Counted from the stretch's first letter, positions 43,432 to 52,311 are shown. The stretch: DNA of 64,000 bases from Bacteroidales bacterium (GCA_910575495.1 CAJTFS010000003.1:124001-188000); one strand, 5' to 3'. Notes: a model not told the origin generated them from the letters alone. Program-made: numbers and translations.

Positions 43432-44454
43432 ATGGACATAACCATTCTGGGCATCGAATCGTCGTGCGACGACACCTCGGCCGCGGTTCTGCGCAACAAC
43501 GTCCTGCTCTCGAACGTCATCGCCTCGCAGGCCGTGCATGTCAAGTACGGCGGCGTCATTCCCGAACTGGCGTCGCGCGCCCACCAGCAGAACATCGTGC
43601 CGGTGGTCGACACGGCGCTCCGCGAAGCGGGCGTCGCGGCGTCGGAGATCGACGCCATCGCCTTCACGCGCGGCCCGGGTCTGGTGGGATCGCTGCTCGT
43701 GGGCGTCTCCTTCGCCAAGGGACTCTCCATCGCCCGCAACATCCCGCTGGTCGAAGTCAACCACCTGCAGGGGCACATCCTCTCCCACTTCATCGACCTG
43801 CCCGACCGCCGGCTGCCCCACCCCGATTTCCCGTTCCTGGCGCTGCTGGTCAGCGGAGGCCACACGCAGATCGTACGCGTGGACTCGCCGCTGGAGATGG
43901 AGATCATCGGCACCACGATCGACGACGCCGCAGGCGAAGCCTTCGATAAATGTGCCAAAGTGATGGGGCTCCCCTATCCCGGAGGTCCGGTCATCGACCG
44001 GCTGGCCAAGGAAGGCGATCCGGAGGCGTTCCGTTTCGCCCGGCCCCGCATCGAGGGGCTCGACTACTCCTTCTCGGGGCTCAAGACCTCGTTCCTCTAC
44101 ACGCTGCGCGACCGTGTGGCCGAAAATCCCGACTTCATCGAGCAGCGCAAGGCCGACCTCTGCGCCTCGCTGCAGCACACCGTCGTCACGATTCTGCTGG
44201 ACAAGCTCGTCAAGGCTTCGAAGCAGACCGGCATCCGCGACATCGCCATCGCCGGGGGCGTTTCGGCCAACTCGGGCCTGCGCGACGGCATCGTAGCCGA
44301 AGGGCGGAAGCGCGGCTGGCGGACGTTCCTGCCCGAATTCAAGTTCACGACCGACAACGCGGCCATGATCGCCATGGCGGGCTGCCACCGCTACCGGGCG
44401 GGGCAGTTCTCGTCGCTCGACGTCGCCCCCGAAGCACGGCTCGGGGAGCTGTAG
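43432..44454 (+). CDS. tsaD: tRNA N6-adenosine threonylcarbamoyltransferase TsaD
   Basis: Catalyses the final transfer in t6A37 formation on ANN-decoding tRNAs, working with TsaB/E/C. The 340-residue ASKHA-fold protein shows the N-terminal ILGIESSCDDTSAAVL, the metal-binding His pair in VNHLQGHI, and the nucleotide-binding LLVSGGHTQI and DDAAGEAFDK. The C-terminal metal ligand is in FTTDNAAMIAMAG. The ATG at 43432 is the standard start. The radical SAM gene starts 3 nt after its stop. Confidence 0.96.
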   Translation: MDITILGIESSCDDTSAAVLRNNVLLSNVIASQAVHVKYGGVIPELASRAHQQNIVPVVDTALREAGVAASEIDAIAFTRGPGLVGSLLVGVSFAKGLSIARNIPLVEVNHLQGHILSHFIDLPDRRLPHPDFPFLALLVSGGHTQIVRVDSPLEMEIIGTTIDDAAGEAFDKCAKVMGLPYPGGPVIDRLAKEGDPEAFRFARPRIEGLDYSFSGLKTSFLYTLRDRVAENPDFIEQRKADLCASLQHTVVTILLDKLVKASKQTGIRDIAIAGGVSANSGLRDGIVAEGRKRGWRTFLPEFKFTTDNAAMIAMAGCHRYRAGQFSSLDVAPEARLGEL

Positions 44455-44456
44455 CC

Positions 44457-45317
44457 ATGCACACGGTCGAGGCCAGGACGATCCTGTCGCCGCAAAACGG
44501 CATGAACCTCTACCGCGGCTGCACCCACGGCTGCATCTACTGCGACTCGCGCAGCGCCTGCTACGGTTTCGCCCACCCGTTCGACGACGTAGAGGTCAAG
44601 ACCAACGCCGCGGAACTGCTCGAACAGGCGCTCCGTCGCCGGCGCACCCGCTGCATGCTGGGCACCGGCTCGATGACCGACCCATACATTCCGCTCGAAG
44701 AGGAGTTCCGCCTTGTCCGCCGGACCCTGGAGCTGGCCGACCGCTACGGCTTCGGCTTCACGCTCATCACCAAGTCGGCCCGCGTGCTGCGCGACCTCGA
44801 CCTGCTGCGCAGCATCCACCGCAAGGCCAAGTGCGTGGTGCAGATGACCCTCACCACCCGCGACGAGGCCCTCTGCCGCCGGATAGAACCCAACGTCAGC
44901 ACCACGCGCGAGCGCTTCGGGGCGCTGAAAACCCTGCGCGACGCCGGCATCCCCACCGTCGTGTGGCTCACGCCCGTCCTGCCTTTCATCAACGACACCG
45001 AGGAGAACCTGCGCGGCGTGCTCGACTACTGCATCGAAGCCCGCGTGCGCGGCATCGTCTGCTTCGGCATGGGCATGACCCTGCGCGAGGGCAGCCGCGA
45101 CTACTTCTACGACCGGCTCGACCGGCTTTTTCCCGGCATGAAAGAGCGCTACATCCGCACTTTCGGCAACCGCTATGTCCTCGCGAGCCCCGACAACGAA
45201 CGGCTGACGGCCATATTCCATGCCGAATGCGAACGCCACGGCATCATGCACGACAACCGGCAGATTTTCGACTACCTCCGCACCTTGGAGCCGACGCCGC
45301 ATCCGACGCTTTTCTGA
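44457..45317 (+). CDS. SPL-family radical SAM protein
   Basis: A 286-residue radical SAM enzyme of the spore-photoproduct-lyase-like family (Rv2578c/PA0069 type), whose substrate is unknown outside spore-formers. The cluster cysteines are C22, C26 and C29 in YRGCTHGCIYCD. Other conserved parts are LGTGSMTDPYIPLEEE, TLITKSARVLRDLDLL and VWLTPVLPFINDTEEN. It starts 3 nt after tsaD, so they are co-transcribed. This protein is shorter than fused versions and lacks an extra C-terminal domain. Confidence 0.9.
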   Translation: MHTVEARTILSPQNGMNLYRGCTHGCIYCDSRSACYGFAHPFDDVEVKTNAAELLEQALRRRRTRCMLGTGSMTDPYIPLEEEFRLVRRTLELADRYGFGFTLITKSARVLRDLDLLRSIHRKAKCVVQMTLTTRDEALCRRIEPNVSTTRERFGALKTLRDAGIPTVVWLTPVLPFINDTEENLRGVLDYCIEARVRGIVCFGMGMTLREGSRDYFYDRLDRLFPGMKERYIRTFGNRYVLASPDNERLTAIFHAECERHGIMHDNRQIFDYLRTLEPTPHPTLF

Positions 45318-45493
45318 CGCCTTTCCGCCGCCCGCCGCTTTTCTGACGCCGGGCCCTGCCGCCGCGAAATTTCACGGAACAATCATTTCGCCCCATACTC
45401 CGGACGAGTCGTCCGCACCCGCTCTGACGCCCCAAGGCACGAAAATGCGCGGCCGCCGAAGCAGCCGCGCCGAACCGGGGAAAGGATGCGCCT

Positions 45494-46585
45494 CTATCTT
45501 GCCAAACCTTTGATTTTCTGCGCAAAGGAATCGTATTCGGCACTCAGCGACGACATCAGCTCGCGCACCGTCTGGATCTTTTCGGCACGCCAGGCGTTGG
45601 CGCCGCAGAAAGCGTAGCCGTTCTGCAACTTGCCCTTGAATGCGTTGTAGAGCGCCAGCATGATGCAATAGGGGCTGTGGGTGACGTCGCACGTGCGGAT
45701 GCAGTCGAACGGGCAGGCCTTGGGGCGCTTGAGGCCCGCCTTGACCCGCTCGAGGAACGAACTGCGGATCGCACGGCCCGGCATACCGACCGGACTCTCG
45801 ATGATCTCGATGTCCTCGCGGCGGGCGTCGATGTAGGACTGCTTGAAGGCCGGATCGGCATCGCACTCCTCCGTCGTCACGAAGCGGGTGCCCATCTGCA
45901 CGCCCTCGGCGCCCAGCTCCATCGTGCGGTAGATGTCCTCGCCCGTGTAGATGCCGCCGCCGGCGATGACCGGAATATGGCGGTCGTGCTCGGCGCCGAA
46001 CTTCGCCACCTCGGCCACGATCTCCGGCACCAGTTTCTCAAGTGCGTAGTCGGCGTCCTCGATCTGGTCGCGCTTGTAACCCAGGTGGCCGCCCGCCTTG
46101 GGGCCCTCGACCACGATGGCGTCGGGCACGTAGCGGTACTCCTCGAACCACTTGCGGCACAGCAGCACCGCAGCCCGCGCCGACGAGACGATGGGCGCCA
46201 GCTTGGTCCGGGCACCCTCGGTGAGGAACGACGGCAGATTGAGCGGCAGCCCCGCACCCGAGAAGATGATGTCGGCCCGCTCGGCGACGGCCGTGCGCAC
46301 CATGTCGGCGAAATTCGACATGGCCACCATGACGTTCACGCCGATGATGCCGCGCGTGGCTTCGCGCGCCTTGCGCAACTCCTCCTTCAGCCCCAGGATC
46401 GAGGCTTCGCGGTAGTCTTTCGAGCGGTCGTTGTAGATCGCGCCGAGCCCCGCCGACGAGATCACTCCGATGCCGCCTTCCGACGCCACGGCCGAAGCCA
46501 GACCCGAAAGCGATATGCCTACGCCCATACCGCCCTGCACGACAGGTACGGAGGCGCACAAATTTCCGATTTTCAATGGTTTCAT
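45494..46585 (-). CDS. Nitronate monooxygenase / FabK-like flavoenzyme
   Basis: A 363-residue FMN-dependent TIM-barrel enzyme of the NMO/enoyl-ACP reductase II family. Features include VVQGGMGVGISLSGLASAVASEGGIG (N-terminal FMN contact), the VEGPKAGGHLGY segment and VIAGGGIYTGEDIYRTMELGAEGVQMGTRF (phosphate-binding). A Cys-containing C-terminus (CPFDCIRTCDVTHSPYCI) is common in the Bacteroidetes branch. The ATG at 46585 (MKPLKIGNL) is preferred over 46597 or 46615, because a minus-strand -7 box TATATTTG at 46613-46620 puts transcription start near 46606. Whether it oxidises nitronates or serves fatty acid synthesis is undecided. Confidence 0.87.
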   Translation of the reverse strand: MKPLKIGNLCASVPVVQGGMGVGISLSGLASAVASEGGIGVISSAGLGAIYNDRSKDYREASILGLKEELRKAREATRGIIGVNVMVAMSNFADMVRTAVAERADIIFSGAGLPLNLPSFLTEGARTKLAPIVSSARAAVLLCRKWFEEYRYVPDAIVVEGPKAGGHLGYKRDQIEDADYALEKLVPEIVAEVAKFGAEHDRHIPVIAGGGIYTGEDIYRTMELGAEGVQMGTRFVTTEECDADPAFKQSYIDARREDIEIIESPVGMPGRAIRSSFLERVKAGLKRPKACPFDCIRTCDVTHSPYCIMLALYNAFKGKLQNGYAFCGANAWRAEKIQTVRELMSSLSAEYDSFAQKIKGLAR

Positions 46586-46612
46586 TCGTTTTCGCATGTT
46601 TGATGACAGGGC

Positions 46613-46620
46613 CAAATATA
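46613..46620 (-). promoter_or_regulatory. Promoter -7 box of the NMO/FabK-like gene
   Basis: Minus-strand TATATTTG (CAAATATA on plus) about 28 nt above the preferred ATG at 46585. Confidence 0.5.
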
Positions 46621-46735
46621 CGCATTTCGGACGAATTTATCGGAATTTTGGGACAAAATCGTTCATCGGCCGGCAACGCGCGGACTTCAGGCGAGAATCG
46701 GACCTTCAACTGTCTTCTGCATCCTCCGTCCCGTC

Positions 46736-46777
46736 CTCGGGGGCGGCTGCGGGGGTCGCGTCCCTTGGCGCGAGCCG
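46736..46777. repeat. Palindromic repeat family 2, diverged copy 3
   Basis: GGCGGCTGC ... GCGAGCCGCC arms around CGCG-N8-CGCG. It resembles the 38529 copy. A degenerate piece of the 75-bp family follows at about 46790-46850 (TTCGCAAGCCGAGCGCGGAG, then GGGAAAACCTGTTCGAAAAG). Confidence 0.45.
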
Positions 46778-46902
46778 CCCCCCGAAGCAATTTTTCGCAA
46801 GCCGAGCGCGGAGCCGATGCCGAAACGGGAAAACCTGTTCGAAAAGAAACCGTTGCACCCGGGCCGCAGTCCGCATGCGCATTGGGTGTTTAAGGTTCCG
46901 AA

Positions 46903-48786
46903 TCACAAAAACCGCACGCCGCACAGTTTCCGGCGCCCGCCGTCGGCGGCCTCGCGCTCGACGATGCCGGTTATGACGTCGGCCGCGTCGTGCCAGCGGT
47001 TGGCGCGGAACTGACGCCGGTAGGTCGTCAGATGGGCATAGAGCTCGGGCCACCGCTGGTTCCACCCCTGCGGGAAGCGCAGCAGATGGATGGCCGTGGC
47101 CGCATTGGAGAGAATGCGCGCCTCCTTGTTGCCGTGCTGGTGGAACCACTCCACACGCACCTCCGGTGCCAGGCGCTGCACGGCCCTGGCGAATCCGCGC
47201 CCGCCGTTGTTGCTCTCCACCGCCGCCTGACGCGTACCGGAACGCACCAGCATCCCGGCCACCAGCTCCTCGGTCACCTCCATCGCCTCGCGCGAATAGA
47301 CCGCATCGGTGATGTGGATCACCCCGTCGGTGTCGACCGCATAGGAGAGCGAACACAGGTAATCGTCGCCCGTATCGGCCGTGTCGGTGTAGTTGCCGTA
47401 GCGCACGATTTCGTGCGGCAGGCGGTCGTACTCCGCGAAGTTGGGACCATAGAGCAGCCCCTCGCGCGCCGAGGGACGGCCCTGGTACATGGCTTCGAAC
47501 TGCAGCGGGTCGAGCCGGCGCTTGGCCGCCAGCAGCTCCGCTCCGTGCTGCGCCTCCCAGAGCGCCTCGCCCGGAGAGCGCGCATCGAGTTCGGTGGCGG
47601 GCGAGGCCTTGAGCGCTTCGAAGTTGAGATGGAGCCACTGGCCGGGCTGCAACGTTTCGAGCTGCGACCAGCGGGTCAGCTCCACGACCGGCTCGCGCGC
47701 CATGATGGTGCCGATGAGGTCCTCTTCGTGCCAACGCGTGAAGACGATCAGTTCGCGCGAGGTGTTGTGCATGCGCGTACGCACCACCGAGGTGTACCAC
47801 TCCCAGCAATTGGCGCGGATGAGCGGCGAATTGGCCTCCAGGGCATCCTTGTAGAGGTCGTCGAGGATGAAGCAGTCGACGCGGTTGCCCGTCAGCGAGC
47901 CCTCGCGCCCCACCGAGAGCAGACCGCCCCGGCGGCCGATGATCTCGACCTCGTCGGCCGTGCGGATGTAGTTGGGCGGCCGGGTGCCGCGCTTGATGGT
48001 GGTGGCGGGGAAGATGTCGCCGTATTCGCGCGACTCGAGGATGCGCTGCACACGGCGGTTGAACTTCGAGGCCAGCGACCCCGAGTAGGAAGCGATCGCC
48101 ACCCGGCAGTCGGGGTCAAGCCCCAGCACATAGGCCGGCAGCAACGTGGTGGCCCCCACGCTCTTGCCGTGCTGGGGCGGCATGGTGACGATCAGCCGCC
48201 GCACACGCCCCCGGGCGAAGGCTTCCAGCACCCGGTAATAGTTGCGGTGGAAGCATTGCAGCTCCAGAAACGGATAGACCAGCCCCGCAAAGGTTTCGAA
48301 CGACGGCGGAACTTCCGGTTGCGCCGGTCCGGAATCCCCGGCGTGCGGCAACCTTCCGGACCGCTTTTCGGCCGGCGCCTCAGGCAAACTTTTCACCGGT
48401 TTTTCGGGCAACCTTCCGACCGGCGCTTCAGACATCCTTTCAGCCGGCGGGCCGGCCGGATCTCCGGATGACAGCCGCGTCGTATTCCCGGCGGCCGTAC
48501 CCGAAGAGTTCCCGGACCGGTCGACGGGCGATTCTCCGCTCGCTTCCAAGGCCTGCGCTCCGGCCGGCAACGGCTGTTCGGCAGTCGTGCGCTTTGTTTG
48601 TTTGCGCGTTGCCGGCGCGCGTCTCTTCGTTTTTTTCGGATCTCCGGCCGGGTCGTCCGTAGTAGCCGGGGCGGATTCCGGCGGAGCGAAGTGCGGCTCC
48701 GCCGACGGTTCCGGGAAGTCAAGCCCCGGAACAAGAACCTCTGCGGGAGCATTTCCCGCAGAGGCGACAGCTGTTCGTTTGTTCAT
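46903..48786 (-). CDS. Lone phage terminase large subunit with disordered N-terminal tail
   Basis: A TerL-type packaging ATPase/nuclease, 627 residues from the ATG at 48786. Residues 1-~160 are low-complexity and Pro/Ala/Lys/Arg-rich (KKTKRRAPATRKQTKR) with 11-residue-like repeats (EAPVGRLPEKP, EAPAEKRSGRLP). The ATPase domain has Walker A PPQHGKS at 203-209 and Walker B-like DCFILDD. The RNase H-like nuclease domain keeps acidic residues in SYAVDTDG, VESNNGG and WHDAADVI. So both domains look intact. No portal, capsid or tail gene is nearby; only a small unknown gene and a divergent S24 repressor. A prophage remnant or a domesticated terminase are both possible. Confidence 0.85.
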   Translation of the reverse strand: MNKRTAVASAGNAPAEVLVPGLDFPEPSAEPHFAPPESAPATTDDPAGDPKKTKRRAPATRKQTKRTTAEQPLPAGAQALEASGESPVDRSGNSSGTAAGNTTRLSSGDPAGPPAERMSEAPVGRLPEKPVKSLPEAPAEKRSGRLPHAGDSGPAQPEVPPSFETFAGLVYPFLELQCFHRNYYRVLEAFARGRVRRLIVTMPPQHGKSVGATTLLPAYVLGLDPDCRVAIASYSGSLASKFNRRVQRILESREYGDIFPATTIKRGTRPPNYIRTADEVEIIGRRGGLLSVGREGSLTGNRVDCFILDDLYKDALEANSPLIRANCWEWYTSVVRTRMHNTSRELIVFTRWHEEDLIGTIMAREPVVELTRWSQLETLQPGQWLHLNFEALKASPATELDARSPGEALWEAQHGAELLAAKRRLDPLQFEAMYQGRPSAREGLLYGPNFAEYDRLPHEIVRYGNYTDTADTGDDYLCSLSYAVDTDGVIHITDAVYSREAMEVTEELVAGMLVRSGTRQAAVESNNGGRGFARAVQRLAPEVRVEWFHQHGNKEARILSNAATAIHLLRFPQGWNQRWPELYAHLTTYRRQFRANRWHDAADVITGIVEREAADGGRRKLCGVRFL

Positions 48787-48901
48787 ACGAATCGTTTTTC
48801 CGGACCCCTTGTGCGGCGCCACGACGGGCGGGTCCGTTGCTCGAAACCGGTTCCGGCGGGCGGCGCCGCGCCCACAGACGGGAAGGGTGCCGGAACTTAA
48901 A

Positions 48902-48930
48902 GAAGGTGAAAGGTGAAAAGTGAAAGGTGA
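48902..48930 (-). repeat. GTGAAAG heptanucleotide repeats upstream of the terminase gene
   Basis: Plus strand: GTGAAAG GTGAAAA GTGAAAG GTGAGGG in perfect 7-bp register, about 115 nt upstream of the terminase ATG. Confidence 0.65.
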
Positions 48931-49014
48931 GGGCGGTTTCTGGAAATAGGGACTGCTCCGAATGCGAACAAGAGAGACGAACAGCCGCAATTCGTTCAAC
49001 CGGGCCGGTTCGGG

Positions 49015-49308
49015 CTACGAATTCCTTATTGCATCCCGCACGTCGCCGAACGAAAAGTCGTTGAGTATCTCGCCCTCGGGCACCACCGTGTGGAACTCCC
49101 ACCACACGGGCACCAGGTCGGCGATGCGCTCCTCGTCGCCCTCGGGCAGCGACACCCGCCGGCGGTAGACGAGCACCGACGCCGTCAACCGCCAGGCCAC
49201 CTCGTCCGTTTCGCCGTCTACCGAGCCCGAAAAATAGCCTTTGTCGCCGATGGCCGCCCGGAGGCGGGCCGTCACTTCCGCATAAAGTTGGTCGGAAACC
49301 GAATACAT
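49015..49308 (-). CDS. Small protein of unknown function in the terminase-repressor cluster
   Basis: A 97-residue acidic protein (MYSVSDQLYAEVTARLRAAIGDKGYFSGSVDGETDEVAWRL... without membrane segments or a signal peptide). I do not recognise the family. The ATG at 49308 is chosen because the sequence above it is AT-rich promoter DNA; a start at 49419 would encode a repeat-like basic extension. It lies between the terminase gene (same strand, 228 nt away) and the divergent S24 repressor gene. That position is typical of a phage-derived gene, but its role is unknown. Confidence 0.65.
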   Translation of the reverse strand: MYSVSDQLYAEVTARLRAAIGDKGYFSGSVDGETDEVAWRLTASVLVYRRRVSLPEGDEERIADLVPVWWEFHTVVPEGEILNDFSFGDVRDAIRNS

Positions 49309-49340
49309 GTTGATTCTTGATTTATTTTTTTTGGTAAATT

Positions 49341-49401
49341 TTTTGCCAGCAAAAACAAATTGCTTAATTTTGCAGGACAAAGATATATTCAATAATTGAA
49401 T
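49341..49401 (+). promoter_or_regulatory. Repressor-gene promoter and palindromic operator
   Basis: -33 TTTTG (49341-49345), a 19-nt spacer, then -7 TAATTTTG (49365-49372). Just downstream is the perfect palindrome ATTCAA-TAA-TTGAAT (49387-49401), then a further TTCAATA half-site. The layout suits autoregulation by the S24 repressor. Confidence 0.6.
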
Positions 49402-49454
49402 TTCAATACACCGAAACACGATTTTTTACTATAAAATTTTTCAATAGGCATCCT

Positions 49455-50126
49455 ATGAACGAGCGGGTAAAATTGATACGCAAGCAACTCGGATGGACGC
49501 AAGAGCAGCTTGCACAGCGACTTGGCATCGGCAAAGCGGCGCTTTCCATGATCGAGACCGGCAAAGCGGGACTCTCGTCGCGCAACCGCAACATTCTTGT
49601 TCAAGATTTGAACGTCAATCCCGAGTGGCTCGAATCCGGACACGGGCCGATGTTCAGCGCCGAACCCGATCTGACGGCCTACATGCACCGCACCGACAAC
49701 TCGCTGCCCCTGCAGAGCGTGCCGCTCTACTCGATCGAGGGCACGGCGGGCCTGGTGCCGCTCTTCACCGACCAGGCGCAGGCCAAACCCATCAACTTCA
49801 TCCACATCCCCAACCTGCCCAAGTGCGACGGGGCGATCTACATCGTGGGCGACTCGATGTACCCGCTGCTCAAGTCGGGCGACATCGTGCTGTACAAGCA
49901 GCTGCGCGATCTGAACGACATCTTCTGGGGCGACATGTACCTGCTCTCGATCGACATCGACGGCGAAGAGTACGTCACCGTCAAATACATCCAGAAGTCC
50001 GACCGCGAGGGCTTCGTCAAGCTGGTGAGCCAGAATCCCCACCACGCCGACAAGGAAGTCGCCGTCAGCCGCATCCGCGCCATCGCGCTCGTGAAGGCTT
50101 CGATCCGCATGAACTCGCTCCGCTGA
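49455..50126 (+). CDS. XRE-HTH / S24 peptidase (CI- or LexA-like) repressor
   Basis: A 223-residue phage-type repressor. The N-terminal HTH is ERVKLIRKQLGWTQEQLAQRLGIGKAALSMIETGKAG. The C-terminal S24 domain has the nucleophile S134 in VGDSMYPLLKSGD and the general base K177 in VTVKYIQ. An Ala-Gly pair (98-99, in GTAGL) is a candidate self-cleavage site. Its presence suggests RecA/SOS-controlled derepression. It diverges from the small gene at 49308 with a promoter/operator in between (49341-49401). It may control the terminase cluster, itself, or a lost prophage. Confidence 0.88.
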   Translation: MNERVKLIRKQLGWTQEQLAQRLGIGKAALSMIETGKAGLSSRNRNILVQDLNVNPEWLESGHGPMFSAEPDLTAYMHRTDNSLPLQSVPLYSIEGTAGLVPLFTDQAQAKPINFIHIPNLPKCDGAIYIVGDSMYPLLKSGDIVLYKQLRDLNDIFWGDMYLLSIDIDGEEYVTVKYIQKSDREGFVKLVSQNPHHADKEVAVSRIRAIALVKASIRMNSLR

Positions 50127-50392
50127 CCGCCGGAGCCCCCGTATTGCCCTGGCCGCAGAGAAGTGCCGCACCTGCCGCCGGAAACCCCGGCCGCTGCCGG
50201 GCCGGATTCGCCCCGAACGGCATGCGGAGCACTCCGAGAGGCTTGCGAAGCGCGGACGCGTTTCCGGACGAAACCCGCGGAGACGCTCCAGCGCGGACCC
50301 GCGCAATCGCCCGCACCTGCCCGCAATGACAAAGAAGCTGTCGGGAATGGCATTTTTCATCGCATAATTTTTCATTTTCGATTTCTTCTCCC
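50127..50392. other. Intergenic spacer before kduI
   Basis: GC-rich, with imperfect inverted repeats (CCGGAAACCCCGGCC region, 50176 onward), then AT-rich promoter DNA. No gene seen. Confidence 0.45.
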
Positions 50393-50400
50393 TATCTTTG
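50393..50400 (+). promoter_or_regulatory. kduI promoter -7 box
   Basis: TATCTTTG about 92 nt upstream of the kduI ATG. No clear -33 box. Confidence 0.5.
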
Positions 50401-50492
50401 GCTTATCTTGGTGTAAGTTGTCCTGCAACTCCCGCCTTTCCGCACTGGAAAATCCCGGCTGCCACGACAACGACATAACAAACAATAACCCG

Positions 50493-51335
50493 ATGAAAAC
50501 CAACTACGAAATCCGCTATGCCGCGCATCCCGAGGATGCCAAGCACTACGACACGGCCCGGCTGCGCCGCGACTTTCTGATCGAAAAGGTCTTCGCGGCC
50601 GACGAAGTCAACATGGTATACTCGATGTACGACCGCATGATCGTGGGCGGCGCCATGCCCGTCAACGAAACACTTCGGCTCGAAGCCATCGACCCGCTCA
50701 AAGCCCCCCACTTCCTCACGCGCCGCGAGATGGGCATCTTCAACGTCGGCGGCAAGGGCCGCGTGAAGTCGGGCGACACGGTTTTCGAACTCGACTGCAA
50801 GGAAGCGCTCTACCTGGGTGCCGGCGACCGCGAAGTGACCTTCGAGAGCGCCGATCCGCAGCACCCCGCCAAGTTCTATTTCAACTCCACGACGGCCCAC
50901 TGCACCTACCCCGACCGCAAGGTGACCAAGGCCGACGCCGTGGTGGCCCACATGGGTTCGCTCGAAGGCTCCAACGACCGCAACATCAACAAGATGCTGG
51001 TCAACCAGGTGCTGCCCACGTGTCAGCTGCAGATGGGCATGACCGAACTGCTGCCGGGCAGCGTGTGGAACACCATGCCGGCCCACGTCCACTCGCGCCG
51101 CATGGAAGCCTACTTCTACTTCGAGGTGCCCGAGGAGCACGCCGTCTGCCATCTGATGGGCGAAGTCGAGGAGACGCGCCACATCTGGATGAAGAACGAC
51201 CAGGCCGTCCTCTCGCCCGAGTGGTCGATCCACAGCGCCGCCGCCACGCACAACTACACCTTCATCTGGGGCATGGGCGGCGAGAATCTCGACTACGGCG
51301 ACCAGGACTTCTCGAAGATCACCGACCTGAAATAA
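50493..51335 (+). CDS. kduI: 5-dehydro-4-deoxy-D-glucuronate isomerase KduI
   Basis: A cupin-fold isomerase that converts 5-keto-4-deoxyuronate (from pectin or glycosaminoglycan lyases) to 3-deoxy-D-glycero-2,5-hexodiulosonate. The 280-residue length is standard. Family features are VYSMYDRMIVGGAMPV, GIFNVGGKGRV and the zinc site motif PAHVHSRRMEAYFYFEV. Start ATG at 50493 (MKTNYEIRYAAHP). The next gene encodes a KduD/gluconate 5-dehydrogenase-like SDR, the following pathway step, so the pair is a uronate-degradation unit. Confidence 0.95.
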   Translation: MKTNYEIRYAAHPEDAKHYDTARLRRDFLIEKVFAADEVNMVYSMYDRMIVGGAMPVNETLRLEAIDPLKAPHFLTRREMGIFNVGGKGRVKSGDTVFELDCKEALYLGAGDREVTFESADPQHPAKFYFNSTTAHCTYPDRKVTKADAVVAHMGSLEGSNDRNINKMLVNQVLPTCQLQMGMTELLPGSVWNTMPAHVHSRRMEAYFYFEVPEEHAVCHLMGEVEETRHIWMKNDQAVLSPEWSIHSAAATHNYTFIWGMGGENLDYGDQDFSKITDLK

Positions 51336-51495
51336 GGCGCTTCGTTCCGGGAGGGGGCCGTTCCGTCTCCCGGAATGCCCCCTTGCGTGGTTTCGGCTTT
51401 GCTTTTGTCGCGGCAAAATCCACCCTGCGGTGGCTTCAGCTCCGTCCGATCGCAAGGCTCACCCTTAAAAAAACTTTAACTTTTCCCTTAATAAA

Positions 51496-52290
51496 ATGGT
51501 AAACTTTTCTTTGGAAGGCAAGGTCGCGCTTGTCACGGGCGCTTCCTACGGCATCGGCTTCGCACTGGCCACGGCATTCGCACGCCAGGGCGCCAAGATC
51601 GTCTTCAACGACATCAAGCAGGAACTCGTGGACAAAGGTCTGGCCGCCTACAAGGCCGAAGGCATCGAGGCCCACGGCTACGTCTGCGACGTGACCAACG
51701 AAGAGCAGGTCAACGCGCTGGTGGCGCAGATCGAAAAGGAGGTCGGCGTGATCGACATCCTTGTGAACAACGCCGGCATCATCAAGCGCATCCCCATGCA
51801 CGAAATGACCGCCGCCGAGTTCCGCCAGGTAATCGACATCGACCTCAACGGTCCGTTCATCGTCTCGAAAGCCGTCATTCCGTCGATGATCAAGAAAGGC
51901 CACGGCAAGATCATCAACATCTGCTCGATGATGTCGGAGCTCGGCCGCGAGACCGTGTCGGCCTACGCTGCCGCCAAGGGCGGTCTGAAGATGCTCACGC
52001 GCAACATCGCCTCGGAGTACGGCGAGTACAACATCCAGTGCAACGGCATCGGCCCGGGTTACATCGCCACGCCGCAGACCGCCCCGCTGCGCGAGAAGCA
52101 GCCCGACGGTTCGCGCCATCCGTTCGACGCCTTCATTGTCGCCAAGACGCCCGCCGCACGCTGGGGCACACCCGAGGATCTGATGGGCCCCGCCGTGTTC
52201 CTCGCTTCCGAAGCGTCGGACTTCGTCAACGGCCACGTTCTCTACGTCGACGGCGGCATCCTCGCCTACATCGGCAAACAGCCCAAATAA
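51496..52290 (+). CDS. Gluconate 5-dehydrogenase / KduD-like SDR
   Basis: A 264-residue classical SDR. The NAD(P) motif is VTGASYGIGFALA, then NNAGIIKR, and the active site is SMMSELGRETVSAYAAAKGG (Ser, Tyr-x-x-x-Lys). The N-terminus MVNFSLEGKVALVTG and the IIKRIPMHEM segment fit the KduD/gluconate 5-dehydrogenase branch, enzymes that reduce or oxidise keto-deoxyuronates. Downstream of kduI on the same strand (160-nt gap). A strong terminator follows at 52312. Exact substrate is inferred from the neighbour. Confidence 0.9.
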   Translation: MVNFSLEGKVALVTGASYGIGFALATAFARQGAKIVFNDIKQELVDKGLAAYKAEGIEAHGYVCDVTNEEQVNALVAQIEKEVGVIDILVNNAGIIKRIPMHEMTAAEFRQVIDIDLNGPFIVSKAVIPSMIKKGHGKIINICSMMSELGRETVSAYAAAKGGLKMLTRNIASEYGEYNIQCNGIGPGYIATPQTAPLREKQPDGSRHPFDAFIVAKTPAARWGTPEDLMGPAVFLASEASDFVNGHVLYVDGGILAYIGKQPK

Positions 52291-52311
52291 ACGGGCCAGC
52301 CGTCCATCGCC

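Noticed and set aside
49309..49419. N-terminal extension of the small gene at 49015 to an ATG at 49419
   Set aside because: The extra 37 codons lie in AT-rich promoter/operator DNA shared with the repressor gene.
51345..51385. Terminator after kduI (TTCCGGGAG ... CTCCCGGAA hairpin)
   Set aside because: The stem is good but no T-run follows, and the next gene is the functional partner, so termination there is doubtful.
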